This document shows, piece after piece, positions 1-11,917 of a DNA stretch of 64,000 bases (position 1 is the first letter of the stretch; each line of letters opens with the position of its first letter). Made by a program: the position numbers and the translations under genes. The stretch is from Gracilaria gracilis. Lineage: Eukaryota > Rhodophyta > Florideophyceae > Gracilariales > Gracilariaceae. A model generated the notes under the pieces. It did not search any database, was not told the origin of the DNA, and saw only the letters and a list, made by a program, of their open reading frames with translations. The stretch lies in contig JARGSG010000001.1 in NCBI GenBank assembly GCA_030374805.1, positions 372,001 through 436,000 on the forward strand, given 5' to 3'.

Positions 1-774
1 AGCAAGTTACGATGACATTGACTTTTCACTGAAAAGTGGAGTGTGAACTCATGCTCACGTTTTATTCCTCATAACCCTGAAGTCCTTGTTGTACTGTACG
101 GCTTGCCTTCGGACCATAACCATATACGTGTGCCTTTGTATGTGTAGCGCCTCAAGCGAATGGCCTCCGTGAAGCCACCGTCAGCAGCGCCCCAGTATCT
201 ACGATCTGGCCGCACAATTCAAGAGGAGACACGGTTTTCCGCAAGATCAAAAGATACACCGTAGAAATATCATAGACGTTCTTGTTCTCTCACCCGTCAG
301 GCGCCCTCTTGTTCGAAGCACAAAGTCAAGGCACTTTGGTTCGCAATGCTTCTCAAATCTCTCAGGTAACTCTAGCCACCACGAGCAGGCACCGAATAGC
401 ACCATTCATTTCAAGGTGCTTTTTGAGAAGTTGTCAAGAGCCTTCCCACAATGTGAATGGCAAAACAACGTCAACGCCATCCAGTCCCGGTGAACGACTT
501 ACCTCTTGAGTTTTTGTCTGAATCCAATGGGAAACGCTTACAGAGATGGCCAGGAAACGCAGCGGAGAAAGAGACCGCCTTTGAAGCAATTCCGCACGTC
601 GGCAATCACGAACCAAACCCCCTAATCCATGCAATGAGTGACGATTCGTCTTGCTTGTAACGCGCAGTCGCCCGACATCAGACAGAATTATTGCTTCCGT
701 AGATGAGTTTAAGCAGATCTTTCTCTTTCTTATATCTACCGATGGTACTGTATGTGGACGTCTGACAATCTTGC
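1..774. other. 5' flank of the window, no gene supported
   Basis: Only short ORFs without recognisable domains occur here. A small hairpin (ACTTTTCACTGAAAAGT) lies near position 23. A GTAGATA-type motif (TATATCTACCGATGG) about 40 bp before the ATG at 775 resembles motifs found upstream of other genes in the window and may belong to that promoter. Confidence 0.5.
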
Positions 775-2528
775 ATGAACTGCATCATGTCTCATGAGCC
801 ACCGCAATCACAATCGCTCACGTTTAAAGTTTTCTCTACGCTCTTGGTTGTCCTTCCCACGTTGTTCTTCTTAGTGTGCATTCAGCAGACCCCATTTTCC
901 ATCAATACCTTTGCTATAGCACTTAATGGGCGTTCTTATCGTCGACGACCATCTATTTGGCTGTCGAATCAAACATGTACCGGATCGTTTTCAGGACCAC
1001 CATCGGGATTCTCCGACCAAGCTTTTCCCAGTGCACTTCTACGAGATGTCTACCTCGATCTAAGGCCAGCCTCACAGCGTCAAGCTCGTCACAAACATGG
1101 TTCACTACCCACACAAAGAATAATGGTCGCACTCACGCTCCATCTTTCTGTGCAGATGCAAAATGAGAACGTCACTGTGTGGCTTCGAAATGCACCGGAT
1201 TTGAAAGCCCATGTCGATGACGTCCGGGAAATTGAATCACATAGCAAAGCAAAAGACTTTGAGTACTCGCCTGGTAAAACTACCAAACGTGGCTTTGAGG
1301 TATACGAATGTCAACTAATTGTTACTTTGCGCTCTAAAACTCCTCGTTCAGATTTCGCAGATTATGTGCGGACTTTGGCTGAAGACCCCCGTGTTAGTGT
1401 CGAACTCGACATCCCACTTGACCGCTTTGATGGAGAAAAGCTGACTTTCAAACCAAGCTTCACGCTAGGGTGTATATTTGGGTGGCAGGCTCCTAGTGTT
1501 ATCGGCGCTAACGCTCCAGCAAGAATTAACGACCCGTCAGCCATCTTGCTCTGTGCAAACTCTCTGTCAGGAAACAAGAAGAATCGAGAGAAGTATCATC
1601 TTGAGATTGCTCACTGGGCTGCTCGCTCTTTGCAGGGTGCGGTGCGTTTTGACCTCGCCGTATTGCCAATCATTGTGGATCGTTCACTGTCAGAGTGTAA
1701 CATGACAGACAAAAGTTGCTTAGAAGATGTTTCCTTGCAGAACAAAAATCTGTTTGAGAGAGTTGCGGACAACGTCGTTGCGGAACTCGACAAAGTTGGT
1801 GTTTCTAATGATGTGTATGAAAAAATAGTGTTGATCCCTTTCTGCAGACTTGGAACACATGCGATGGGATTTGAAAAGGGGGATGCGTGCAGCGGATCTC
1901 AGCGATATGGACAACATCAAATTACGTTTATGCCCTACTCGCTTCTTGGCGGCTACTACAAGGTTCGTTAATTTTCTATACGAAGCGGAGCGTTCTACGT
2001 GGGGTAGAAAAGCAAATAACTGACACTTTCTTCCATTATGGAACAAGAAAGTGGGCAATGATGTACGATCTTGATGAATATATAGCGATGACAGAGGGAG
2101 ATGGAGCGGGACCAAGTCGCATCCCACCGATCAAAGCCGGCTCTTTATTCGATGACATTCTACAAGAAAGCCAGCACATGAAGAAAGCTGCATTCACGAT
2201 CGCGTGGCTCAACTTTCGAATTCGGCGGAGAGATGTGAGCAAGATCACGTCGGAACTGCTGCATGGAAAGAGTCAGAGACTGGTTTCAGCGCAGGACTCA
2301 CGCTCGAATTGCTACGAAATGGCACGACGAAAAACCGGGAAGGCAGTTGTCCGGTACGACGTTGGTCTGGGGTTTCTTGTTCATCAACCGGTTGTGCAAA
2401 TTGGCGGCAAGGGAATGAGGCATAACAAATGGCAGGTTAGCTGCCGGTCAGAGCGAGTACGCGTGTGGCATGCGCGGCTGTACCACAACTTGCTTAGCGA
2501 CTGCGCGTACGCAGGTCCCAATATCTAG
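775..2528 (+). CDS. GT92-like glycosyltransferase, split between two reading frames
   Basis: The first frame (775-1971) starts with ATG and encodes a short cytoplasmic tail, a signal-anchor helix near residues 22-42 and a lumenal region, the layout of a type II Golgi enzyme. The second frame, open to 2528, carries the diagnostic GT92 (DUF23) segment WAMMYDLDEYI with a D-x-D-E metal/nucleotide-sugar motif, and later VWHARLYH. GT92 enzymes add galactose or related sugars to glycans in the Golgi. The frames overlap near 1950-1970. No GT..AG intron of realistic length joins them cleanly: the best option leads to a stop and another is only 23 nt. The gene is therefore either frameshifted (a pseudogene or an assembly error) or uses an unusual junction. 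The family call rests on the second half; the first half is too divergent to confirm. Confidence 0.55.
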
Positions 2529-3032
2529 CTGTATCCTAGCTATACTGGCTATACTGTACCTGTATCTAGCGGATTTGGAATGAACAAGAGCAGCCCGTCA
2601 GCGTTGTGCGCCCATCTTCTCCCGGTTTTGTTCCATCCCTGTAGCATCTCTGTAGCTATTCGTAGATTGAAGAGCCTCGTGACTCACCACGAGTCGTGAG
2701 CAAGAAGGCGTCGGCAATGCCGACTGGACCGGGAGCTGTGGGCTATGGCGCAAGTGTACGTGTGCGACGTGGGAAGGCTGTAAGCGCCACGTGTAAGGCG
2801 CGGAACGGCACAGCGATTGCGATGGCGCGATGGCGATGCGCTGGTGTGGTGCACGAACTGCTCATGGCGATCTGCGTGCGCCGCGCGATCGCGCGCCACT
2901 GCTGTGTGGCACAAGCGCTCAGCCGTAGCATCGTCGCGCTCCTCCCGCCCCCGCCACCTCTCCGCCGCGTTCGCGCTCGTGCTTGCGCTCCCACCGCCCT
3001 CCTCGCTCTCTTCCGCTCTCGCGTCCCCCGAT
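2529..3032 (+). promoter_or_regulatory. Probable promoter and 5' UTR of ATP synthase alpha
   Basis: Starts with a series of related short motifs (TATCTAGC, TATCCTAGC, GTACCTGTATCTAGC at 2521-2570) that resemble the GTAGATA/TATCTAC motif found before many genes here. The last 200 bp are pyrimidine-rich. The ATP synthase frame is open upstream to 2817 but only from a TTG, so the first ATG at 3033 is taken as the start and this stretch as non-coding. Confidence 0.4.
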
Positions 3033-4688
3033 ATGTCTCCGGCTCTCATGCGCAGCGTCCTGGCCGGTGTGCGCGCCGCTACGCACGTCGGTCGGCCGCC
3101 CGTTGGATTCCGTGCCGTACCGATCGCCGCTATGCGCACCTCCGCGCCCACGGCCGCCGCCATGGATCCGGCCGAAGTTTCTTCCATCATTGAAGATCGA
3201 ATCATCAACTATCAACAGAAGATCGAGTTGGATGAGGTCGGCAGAGTCCTCTCCATCGGTGATGGTATCGCGCGTGTCTACGGCCTCAACAATTGCAAGG
3301 CCGGCGAAATGGTTGAGTTCGAGTCCGGTCTCAAGGGTATGGCCCTCAACCTTGAGGTTGGAAATTGTGGTATTGTCGTCTTCGGTAACGATCGCGAAAT
3401 CTCCGAGGGTCAGACTTGCCGTCGTACCGGAGCCATTGTCGATGTACCCGTCGGCGAAGGCATGCTCGGTCGCGTCGTCGACGCTCTTGGAAACCCAATT
3501 GACGGCAAGGGTCCCATCACCAACGTCACTCGTGAACGTGTAGAGGTCAAGGCTCCGGGTATCATGCCGCGCATGGGTGTCCACGAGCCCATGCAGACCG
3601 GTCTCAAGGCCGTAGATGCCCTCGTGCCGATCGGCCGTGGTCAGCGTGAACTTATCATTGGTGATCGTCAGACCGGAAAGACTGCAGTCGCTCTGGACAC
3701 CATACTCAACCAGAAGGGCAACTTCGACAGTGGCGATGTCGAGAAGCAGTTGTACTGCGTCTATGTCGCCGTCGGTCAGAAGCGATCTACCGTTGCTCAG
3801 CTCGCTAAGACTCTCGAGGAAGCGGGAGCCCTCAAGTACTCAATTATTGTTGCCGCAACTGCATCCGATGCTGCCCCGCTTCAGTTCCTTGCGCCGTACT
3901 CTGGGTGTGCTATTGGCGAGTATTTCCGCGACAATGGCAAGCATGCGCTCATCATCTACGACGATCTGTCTAAGCAAGCCGTGGCCTATCGACAGATGTC
4001 TCTGCTTCTTCGCCGACCTCCAGGGCGTGAGGCCTATCCTGGAGACATTTTCTACCTTCACTCTCGTTTGCTTGAACGAGCTGCCAAGATGAACAAGGAT
4101 GTTGGTGGTGGATCTCTCACCGCCCTCCCGATCATTGAGACCCAGGCTGGTGATGTGTCTGCCTATGTGCCTACCAATGTGATTTCAATCACGGATGGTC
4201 AAGTGTTCTTGGAAACTGAACTCTTCTACAAGGGCCAGCGACCGGCTATTAACGTCGGTCTCTCTGTGTCTCGAGTGGGTTCTGCCGCTCAGATGAAGGC
4301 TATGAAGCAAGTGGCCGGTTCAATGAAGTTGGAGCTGGCGCAGCACAGAGAAGTTGCTGCTTTCGCACAATTTGGTTCAGATCTTGATGCTTCCACCCAA
4401 CAGATGCTTAACCGCGGTGATCGTTTGAATGAGCTGTTGAAACAAGACCAGTTCGTTCCGATGCCGCCTGAGGAGCAAGTTGTCACCCTGTATGCGGGTG
4501 TACGTGGTTTCCTCGACAAAATGCCGGTCAGCAAGATCAAGGAATTCGAGTCAGCCTACTTGAAGTACATGCGTGCTAATCATTCTGGACTACTTTCTAC
4601 GATCAGAAAGGAAGGAAGTGTGTCTGACTCTACAGATGGTGCGTTGAAGGATGCGCTCACCACGTTTTTGGAGACATTTGAAATTTAG
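3033..4688 (+). CDS. ATPA: ATP synthase subunit alpha, mitochondrial
   Basis: Encodes a 551-residue F1-ATPase alpha subunit, the non-catalytic nucleotide-binding partner of beta in the mitochondrial F1Fo ATP synthase. Starting at the ATG at 3033 gives a basic, hydroxylated N-terminal extension of about 45 residues, a fitting mitochondrial presequence, before the conserved start. The P-loop GDRQTGKT lies at about residues 210-217, a Walker B-like segment ([10 protein letters not shown]) near 305, and the arginine-finger region [10 protein letters not shown] near 412. The whole ORF is one exon of normal family length with no missing motif. Red algal plastids carry their own atpA, so a nuclear copy with this presequence should be the mitochondrial one. 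Confidence 0.95.
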   Translation: MSPALMRSVLAGVRAATHVGRPPVGFRAVPIAAMRTSAPTAAAMDPAEVSSIIEDRIINYQQKIELDEVGRVLSIGDGIARVYGLNNCKAGEMVEFESGLKGMALNLEVGNCGIVVFGNDREISEGQTCRRTGAIVDVPVGEGMLGRVVDALGNPIDGKGPITNVTRERVEVKAPGIMPRMGVHEPMQTGLKAVDALVPIGRGQRELIIGDRQTGKTAVALDTILNQKGNFDSGDVEKQLYCVYVAVGQKRSTVAQLAKTLEEAGALKYSIIVAATASDAAPLQFLAPYSGCAIGEYFRDNGKHALIIYDDLSKQAVAYRQMSLLLRRPPGREAYPGDIFYLHSRLLERAAKMNKDVGGGSLTALPIIETQAGDVSAYVPTNVISITDGQVFLETELFYKGQRPAINVGLSVSRVGSAAQMKAMKQVAGSMKLELAQHREVAAFAQFGSDLDASTQQMLNRGDRLNELLKQDQFVPMPPEEQVVTLYAGVRGFLDKMPVSKIKEFESAYLKYMRANHSGLLSTIRKEGSVSDSTDGALKDALTTFLETFEI

Positions 4689-5892
4689 ATTACCTCCAAT
4701 GCCATTTGTTGTGATCGGGAGTTGAATTTACTTGTAGTTGCCACAGCAGTAAACGTTCGGGTATTGGTGAAGCCGGTTTGTACTGAGGGCAAGGTTTTGC
4801 CGACACGGCCTATGCATCCATCCACAAGGCCTAAGCTTGGATGGCCATGATCTGCACCAATGCCTGCTGGGCTTTTTCATCTCGTGTAAAATGTGCAAGG
4901 TCTATGCACCCGGGTTGAAAATTGTAGGGAAGAGAGAGAGAAAGAGCTAAAGAGAACGAGTTAAACTATCAAACCTTAAGCTTGTGTATATATTTTTCTC
5001 CGTCCTGACTACATTCTGCTTCGGTGAATGTGTTCCAAGTTCGGAAGCTCAGAAAGGAAGAATGGTGTTACACAGCAAATTGCCGCTCCTGGCAAAACCT
5101 TGAGCTCGTCTGTGGCGATTGATCGGACTTAATTGCGAAACTCCGAATCCGCATCACACGACTAGATGTTTTCCGAGCTGTCTTGTTTCCAAGCATACTG
5201 TAGCGACCAGAGACATCAATGGCTGGGTATCGTTGGTACAGTATTGCAGTTGCGATTATTCTCTACCACGGTATCGTACACCCTACAGGTTTCCGTCAGG
5301 GAGCAAAAATTCCAAGCTTTACATGGATGTTCGTTCGCAATATATCCTCGTGCTGTACTGGTTCAAGGGCAATCTCTTGCAGAAAAGTTCTTAACGATGC
5401 AGCAGACGTCCAGTGTTGCGTGTGGTGATGCAAGTTCTAGTAAGATCGATTTTTCAAGACCACGACAGCTTTCACTTGTGGAGCAAATGGAACCTTGACA
5501 AGGTGTGAAGAATCACAGTTTCATTGAGTCTATACATTGTACTAGCCATAAATAGTTGCATATCTCAGAAGTCGTGGGATTCATTCAGATTGAAAGGTAA
5601 AGAAAGGACTGGAAAGGTGGACAATGGAGGCCAAGACGGCAGTGGAAGACGAAGAAAAAGAGCACACCGGGCAGCACAAAGTAGTTACTCGCACAAACGT
5701 TTTGAAGAGATCGAGATCGCCTACAAGCAACAAGTTGTCTTTGGTTAAGACGCATATTCTTGTCGAAATCTCCGCAAGGAGTTATAGTGGTAGATTCAGT
5801 TTCCATCGGTGTGGCGTTTAAGGCGTAACTATTTTTGCTGTAGTCGGTAAGGCTGTATGAAGCTTTTGTTGTTAAAGAGATGGCCCGAACAG

Positions 5893-5990
5893 ATGTTGGC
5901 CTTTCTAGTGAGAGAACGCTTCTTCCAACAGAAGTGTTCCGCATCAAGCTGTAGGTAAACTTGCGTGCTCATAAACGGAGAGAGATATTA
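5893..5990 (+). repeat. Dispersed repeat, copy 1 (partner near 56853-56962)
   Basis: Similar by eye to 56853-56962. Both copies contain a T(G/C)TGGC block, then AGTGAGAGAACG, CAACAGAA, and about 40 bp later CTCAT(A/G)AA followed by purine-rich GAGAGAG. No coding capacity is seen. The purine-rich tail module also resembles the tails of the repeats at 35264-35418 and 57676-57825. Confidence 0.45.
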
Positions 5991-6204
5991 TGCTCTATCA
6001 ATGCTGAAACACAGAAAACAAAGCTCCACTACCAAGTACGCGTGCCCACGAGGCATATCATATGAATTAATTGTCCTGGAGAAAACGCAGGAATGTCAAA
6101 GAGAGAAGGATGGGCTTTCTGTTGTAAGCGCTCGTGCTCTGTCCGAAACGTAAAGGGATGCCCCTTCGCTAGCCGGTGTCGTTGGGGCTTTCCCCACCAA
6201 TTTC

Positions 6205-6226
6205 AACACATGCTAAAGCATGTGTT
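6205..6226. repeat. Perfect hairpin, 10-bp arms
   Basis: AACACATGCT and AGCATGTGTT form 10-bp perfect arms around an AA spacer. No gene lies close enough to assign it as a terminator. Confidence 0.5.
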
Positions 6227-6376
6227 CCTTGTGGTTGCGGAAAACGCCGAAGACTGAACACTATTGCATTTGTACAGTTATGCGGGTATGGCCCTCTCTT
6301 CTTCTTTACATTGAGACACCTACGCTTATTTTTTTTAACACGTGAGGTCTGCTATGGAACCACTGGCTAGCCACTG

Positions 6377-6462
6377 GCTACGTTTTCAAGGGAAAGTGAG
6401 CACAATAAACTGCGGCTTGTCCCTAGTGACATGTCGACCTCCCCGCTACGTTTTCAAGGGAA
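6377..6462 (+). repeat. 18-bp direct repeat
   Basis: GCTACGTTTTCAAGGGAA occurs at 6377-6394 and again at 6445-6462, 68 bp apart, with exact identity. Unlikely by chance at this spacing, but of unknown role. Confidence 0.6.
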
Positions 6463-7733
6463 GAGTTGTAGGTATTGGGGTTCCATAGCAATATTTCTAA
6501 CCGTGTAACGGTCACTGAGCCACTACATCATTCCCTAATAAAGCAATTAAAACGCCATGTTCCTCGTTGCGTGAGAATATCGCTCCTTATGAATGTTTCC
6601 CGTTCATCCATTGTTCCTGCTCACTTGATCTCTTCAATCCCACTCTTCAAAGCTCATGACATGACAGAGGGCAAACCACAAGAAGGCGTCCTGCACGCAC
6701 GACGTTATAAGGCCAAAGCGACTTGTGATATTCTGTTCGTCGAACCCTCAGTCTGCAGCACTATACAAAAAGAACCAACCCGCTACCTCACAAAGTTTTC
6801 AGACCTCAGCCTATGAAGGGGAACCCCCTGGGAAGAAAACCGGCTACACGGACGTCTGTGCTGGAGATTTTTCCGTGAGGGAAGAATCAGGGAAACCACG
6901 GGAGTATCGTCTTCCGATGAACATTTCCCAGCCTGCTGCTTGCGTGCAGCTGGTCAGAGGTCACTTTGCACCTGGCCATCCCGAGATCCACAACGGCGGG
7001 CGGCAAGCTGGCCGATTGCTGGTCGAGTTGAACGCCCTTTCGGGTGCATGGCCACGTACCAAGGGTATGTCTTGCCTTTGTGATCTTCAGTTCTACTGCC
7101 ACGCTTTGATAGTAATTGACATGTCATGTTTGTGAGCTTGCGCACCATCAATCGAAGAGTGTGCCGCCTAACTCCGAGTTTCATCTCACGTGACAATCTT
7201 CCGACCGCAGGTAACCTTCAATCTGCGCTGGGGTTTTGCCTGTTCGTCGGCAATAAGCAAAAGAAAATATCATCATCATGATGATGATACGGTATACGAA
7301 AGTTGTTTGTGGTGAATGATTTCGCATTGAAAGAAAGACGAACGCACCACTGCGCAAACTATTTGGCTTTCATGTCACCCTTACGAAGAAGAGAAAAGAG
7401 TTTGATATATATCATCAAAAGCGGTTGCGGCTTGCGGTGCTAAAGTTACCAAAGAAACAATTCGCAGCGTTCGTTTTCTGGAACGACGAAATATGCCCCG
7501 CCTTGGGCACTACAGTACATTCAATAATAGTGAAGATTCTACCACGAGCAGAATGCTAACAATATCGCATCATGATGATGATCATCATGATGCGTGCCTT
7601 GTCGGTTTCATCCATTCGGTTAGCCATCTGGGTAACACAGCTCCTCCACTTGGGACGCCACGCCTAAAATAAAGTCTGTCGTCGCTCGGTAAAACCTTGC
7701 GTGCGTGGAGGAAACAAATGGTTGCAGTACAGT

Positions 7734-7767
7734 GTACCGTTGGTACAACGGTAAAACGCTACCAACG
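7734..7767. promoter_or_regulatory. Pair of AACGG/CCGTT sites in opposite orientations
   Basis: Contains TACCGTTGGTA, then AACGGTA, then TACCAACGGTA within 34 bp. The core AACGG is the recognition core of MYB-type proteins. The same 11-bp motif recurs near 22290, 26667, 36125 and 38363. Function here is inferred from the motif only. Confidence 0.35.
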
Positions 7768-8491
7768 GTATCTAACTTTACCCAATTTCATCATTCGGCC
7801 TGAACACATAGATAAATCTCATGACTTGAAGGTGCAGTTTACAAGAGAAAACGAAAGGGAGATTTCTTGTCTAACTTTACTGAATGATCTTGAAACATAC
7901 CCGCTGGGTATGCCGCTGCCACACAGTGGCATGAAACCCGTCAACACATCATCATGATACTGTAGATACCAGCTTGATGCTCTCGAAGAGAAGGTAGGTC
8001 TGTTAAATTGGGATTGCAGAATCTCAACCATCGTGATCAGGCCTGATCGTGATGGCCATCATCATGACGGTCCCATGGCCATGGTCATCAAGAGACGTTT
8101 GATCAATGATCTTTAATGTTCACCACTTCACAACTCTCGTATCTATGAGTCCATTTTAGATATGAATTTTTATACCTCTGTACATAAAACAGAAAGTAAG
8201 ACCCTCGAGGGTGCAAACAAACATGATATCTAAAGATCACGTGCGTGGTTATGCGTGTGCTTTTTTTCCCTTTAACATGCACTGCCACAACAAGCGTCCG
8301 AAACCAGCATTTGGTGCGGGTGAGAGACCTGCTGCAGTTTTCATCGCGAGCCAGTGGTCAGCCAAGTCGTTCTCTGCCTGACAGTGGATGTTTATCAGAT
8401 ATCCGATCGATGTTCGAAAAAGGCGCGACTCCCTCACCTGCAAAGATACCCAAGTAGTGAGCACGATGGATTAAGTGATGTACATTTAATG

Positions 8492-9802
8492 TTATGTGGC
8501 GTTACCCTGTTGTTGGCTTGCACCGCTGCATGAAGAAACTATGCTACCGAGCATTGAAGCTCGTTTTCGATCATCAACGCCCCACTTTCCAAGAATCTTT
8601 GCAATGTGCTTCTCATCTGTATCAATGACCCACAAGTGCGCGAGCCACTTTACACCATGTACGTCAACACGCATACTTTCAGCTCTACGATGTTGAGCCT
8701 CATCAAGTTTACATAACGCAATCATCATAGAACAATCTTTAGCAGCAGCAGCTTGCAAAAAGCCAGCAAGCAACTGCACAGAAGCTGCAACAGGCAATCC
8801 TTGCGCCGCTTTCAACGCCTTCGTATACTCAGCTGTGTTGTGTAGTTGATGTGCTTGATCAGAGGTCTTATAAGTGATCTCATCATAGTGCGTGACCGAT
8901 TGAGCAGCGTAGAGCGCGCGACGCACCATTTTCGTGGCCTGTTGCTCACCTACCCGTCGGATAAGGTTTCGCATTATTGTTTCGGCGCCAATGTTATCAA
9001 TAAGATCCGCAGATTGAATGGCCATGATTCCTTGCGCACAAGCGTTGTCGAGCACAATGGCATGGGCAGCAGCACGCAACTCATGAAGATGGTGAGCAGG
9101 GTCACAAGGCTCGCCAGATCGGAACACTCGCAGACTGCGCGAGCTCTCAGTTAGAAGACTGGAGATTGCACTGGAAACAGTGGGGATATCATCGCTGAGT
9201 AGATGAGATGGACTGTAAGGTCGATGTGGCAGAGCTCCGTGTTGCAGCAGATAGTTCTTGATATGGTATGGTGGACGGGTGTACTTTTCAAGCGTGGATG
9301 CAATGTTGGGCGGTATGAGCCTTGATCGCGATAAAAGAGCAGCCTTTGGCTTGATTTCTACCAGAGTTGTATTGGGACCAAAGTGAAAGGCAACGTCTGG
9401 ATACAGCGAGGCGCTGCGATTGTGTGGCGAGATATGAGAAGCGGTTCGGCGATGAGCCGGACGCAGAGGAGTGGCGCGTTGAGACAGCTGTTTGATGTAG
9501 GCAGGAGTTAGTGTGACGGATTGATGCGGGAGAAGATATCGGGAGAGATGACGACGGAAAAGAGCCTGTGGGACGGTTGTGACAGTCTGAAGAGGGGCGC
9601 AGGGATGGTTCTTGACGGCGTAGATGACGAGCACCTGGGGGACATCGGCGGGCGCGTTGGAAAAGATAAGCTTCTGCGCTCCTTCGATGCGGTAGTTCCA
9701 GCGATTCGGCGGCGGCAGGATTGGGAGGGGAATTGGGAAGTTGCGACTGCGGGGACCCGGCGGCTGGCGGTCTTTGCTGACCACTGGGCGGAAGCAGGAC
9801 AT
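8492..9802 (-). CDS. IPK1: Inositol-pentakisphosphate 2-kinase
   Basis: A 436-residue protein with the order of motifs of the IPK1 family, which phosphorylates the 2-position of inositol pentakisphosphate to make phytic acid (InsP6). WNYRIEGAQKL at residues 35-45 matches the N-terminal W-x-Y-x-x-EG nucleotide-binding signature. VEIKPK at about 148-153 is the hallmark motif, a CSMMI segment at about 357-361 matches the conserved D-C-S-I-M-I strand, and VIDTDEKHIAKI near 395 matches the late V-D-x-D-x-K motif. The frame is open far upstream but reads as low-complexity Pro/Ala-rich sequence from a GC-rich repeat, so the start is placed at the ATG at 9802, 34 residues before the first conserved motif. 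Single exon; family call from motifs. Confidence 0.8.
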   Translation of the reverse strand: MSCFRPVVSKDRQPPGPRSRNFPIPLPILPPPNRWNYRIEGAQKLIFSNAPADVPQVLVIYAVKNHPCAPLQTVTTVPQALFRRHLSRYLLPHQSVTLTPAYIKQLSQRATPLRPAHRRTASHISPHNRSASLYPDVAFHFGPNTTLVEIKPKAALLSRSRLIPPNIASTLEKYTRPPYHIKNYLLQHGALPHRPYSPSHLLSDDIPTVSSAISSLLTESSRSLRVFRSGEPCDPAHHLHELRAAAHAIVLDNACAQGIMAIQSADLIDNIGAETIMRNLIRRVGEQQATKMVRRALYAAQSVTHYDEITYKTSDQAHQLHNTAEYTKALKAAQGLPVAASVQLLAGFLQAAAAKDCSMMIALCKLDEAQHRRAESMRVDVHGVKWLAHLWVIDTDEKHIAKILGKWGVDDRKRASMLGSIVSSCSGASQQQGNAT

Positions 9803-9906
9803 GGTGAGACGGCTGCGGGGACACGAAGCAGACGGGCGGGATGGATAGATGGTGTGGAGCAGCGGAGCAGCACGTGTGGGTGAGAAATACGGGAGAGGCG
9901 AGTCGG

Positions 9907-9938
9907 CGGGAGCGGGAGCGGGAGCGGGAGCGGGAGCG
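9907..9938. repeat. (CGGGAG)n microsatellite upstream of IPK1
   Basis: About 5.3 tandem copies of CGGGAG. Read on the minus strand it gives the Ala-Pro run that makes the upstream extension of the IPK1 frame look non-coding. Confidence 0.85.
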
Positions 9939-11875
9939 AACGGAAGTGGGGGCGGGCGGAAACGGGAGCGAGCTGAAGTGGGCGGAAGCGGGTACCTTCG
10001 TACGCTACAGTATAAGCCAGGAGAGGGGGGGGGGGGGGGACCGTGGGCGGATAGGGTTTGAGGGAGTTCGCGTGAAAAGGGAAAAGAGGGCAGTTTGCTG
10101 GGGGCGGCAGCAGCGCGCCGCGGTGACGGAAAGGCGGCCGTGTCGACGGAGGCACGAAGACGTCGATGGGCCGGTGCGGCGTGGCGCATAGGGGGGGGGG
10201 GCGGGTGGCGGGTGCGCGCGCCGTGAGGACGGCACGTAACGAGATTTATGAGGTTTTGTAAACGTGCTCGTGCGCGACGGCGCGTGAAGGCGGCGGTTTG
10301 AACAAACCAGTGGCAGTGGCACCGTCGCGCGATTCGCTCACTCGCTGCGGCCGACGTGCGACTCGCAACTTAATGTGCTCGAGGCGTGGCTTTATAGCTA
10401 TCTCCGCCCTTATCTACTGTACGCGCTACCTTCGTCGCGCCCGCCCCCCCGCTTCTGCCCCGGCACGTGCTTCCGCTAGGCTTTCTCTTTCTCTGCATCC
10501 TGCGTTGGAGGCAATGTACCAGCCGCCTCACGTCCGTTTTCGCAAAACAACTTTTTGGGTGACGCCGGTCGCGAGTGCGCGCACAGCCGTCCGCGGACTC
10601 CAGCACGCCAGCAACCAAAGTCGATCGAAACAGCCGATGGCATTCCTGCGTGTTTCGTTGCCAAATCAGTGCGCACGCACGCGCTCAGAGAGAAAAGGGG
10701 GCGCGCCTTTGAGTCGCGCCTCTCGACGCGGAAAGCTCAGCAAGTGCCCCGTAGTTCATCACATGAGTATGGTGCCCGCCGTTCGTGGCACGCTCAGCTT
10801 CCTGTGCATGTCGACCGCGCCTAGCGGTTGACCACAACAGCAGCGGGCGCAACCGTCAAAACATACGTTAACTCGTCATGCATACCGCACATCGCCGCTC
10901 TTCACACCCGCGTGCGGATTGTGTTTCTTCTTGAGAGCAATCCGGTTGGGGCATGTCACGCTTCCTATGATCTATCGTTGTTGCAACTTTTACCACTTCT
11001 TGACACCTTTCCATTTGAATTGTGTCGAACAAGTCATAACAGCTGTCAAGTAACAAACACTCTCAATTTCAGAGTTCATTGTTTCCACAGCGGATGCATC
11101 TTCGCCAGCGAAATCGAAGCATATGTGTGGAACACGCGACCACAAACAGAACGCGGTGGCGCGAGGCACTGTCCATGACTGAGTTTTTGGTACTGTATCT
11201 CCTTGCTTCGCCTTGCGAAGCCAGACATGATAGATACAGAGAAATCACGCCAGCTGCCAGATTACCTTGTAGATATCAGTCGCGATGCAACCCTCCAATG
11301 ATTCACCATGTGAATCGCCGACAGAATCCTCACCATGAATCGCCCCGTGCCACGCGCAGCAGGTGCATCTTGTAATCTAAAGTGGCACGTTGTCCACATG
11401 GAACACGGTTGAATTCGGGCCAGGCCACGTCAAACTCGGTCCTTCGCAGAAACTCCATTCGTCGCGGATTCACAACCAAGTTGCACGGTTCCGCAAATTT
11501 TCCACTTGAACCGCCGATGCACCCCTTCTCTTTGACAAAGACTTTCGCCCTTTCTCTCCCAGGGATCTCAGTTTGCCACAACTTGGTTTAGGAGGATAAA
11601 AAGATAATCAAATGCAACTTATCATCCTGAGTGCATCGTCGACTTCGAGACTGTATAGCACCCCAATCCATGGGTCAACTTCGTCCTCAATCACTCGTGA
11701 GCAAGTGACCGCCATGCCGCACCATCTCACTCACATCTCAGTTGAAATTCTCAACAACGCATCCATGCGCAAGCCACAGACTGGCACCCTCCGAACCGCA
11801 AATCACTATAGCTTGTTTTCGTCTTCGTTCCAGTCACACTTGGGACTACTTTCAACAGAATCATGCACACCAGAA

Positions 11876-11917
11876 GGCACACCACCTGGCACACCACCTG
11901 GCACACCACCTGGCACA
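11876..11917. repeat. 12-bp minisatellite, 3.5 copies
   Basis: GGCACACCACCT is repeated three times exactly, with a partial fourth copy. It lies in open but unsupported short frames in several phases. Confidence 0.8.

Larger units (their letters stand above)
4689..8491. other. 3.8-kb gene-poor region with repeats and palindromes
   Basis: No ORF here has convincing length, composition or similarity. After the ATP synthase 3' UTR there is a GA-rich run near 4930-4960, a dispersed repeat (5893-5990), a hairpin (6205-6226), a direct repeat (6377-6394 and 6445-6462), several CATCATGATGATG-type palindromes (about 7274, 7570, 7948, 8060) and two AACGG-containing sites (7734-7767). I see no tRNA or rRNA. 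Confidence 0.5.

Noticed and set aside
2817-3032. N-terminal extension of ATP synthase alpha by 72 codons
   Set aside because: Begins with TTG; the sequence is Arg/Ser-rich without conservation, and the ATG at 3033 gives a normal presequence.
9803-10189. N-terminal extension of IPK1 by 129 codons
   Set aside because: Begins near a GC repeat, codes Ala-Pro low complexity, and the first family motif lies 34 residues after the ATG at 9802.
10298-10831. 177-codon plus-strand ORF in GC-rich DNA
   Set aside because: Non-ATG start, Arg/Ser/Ala-rich composition and an open antisense frame; no domain. It looks like a GC-driven accident.
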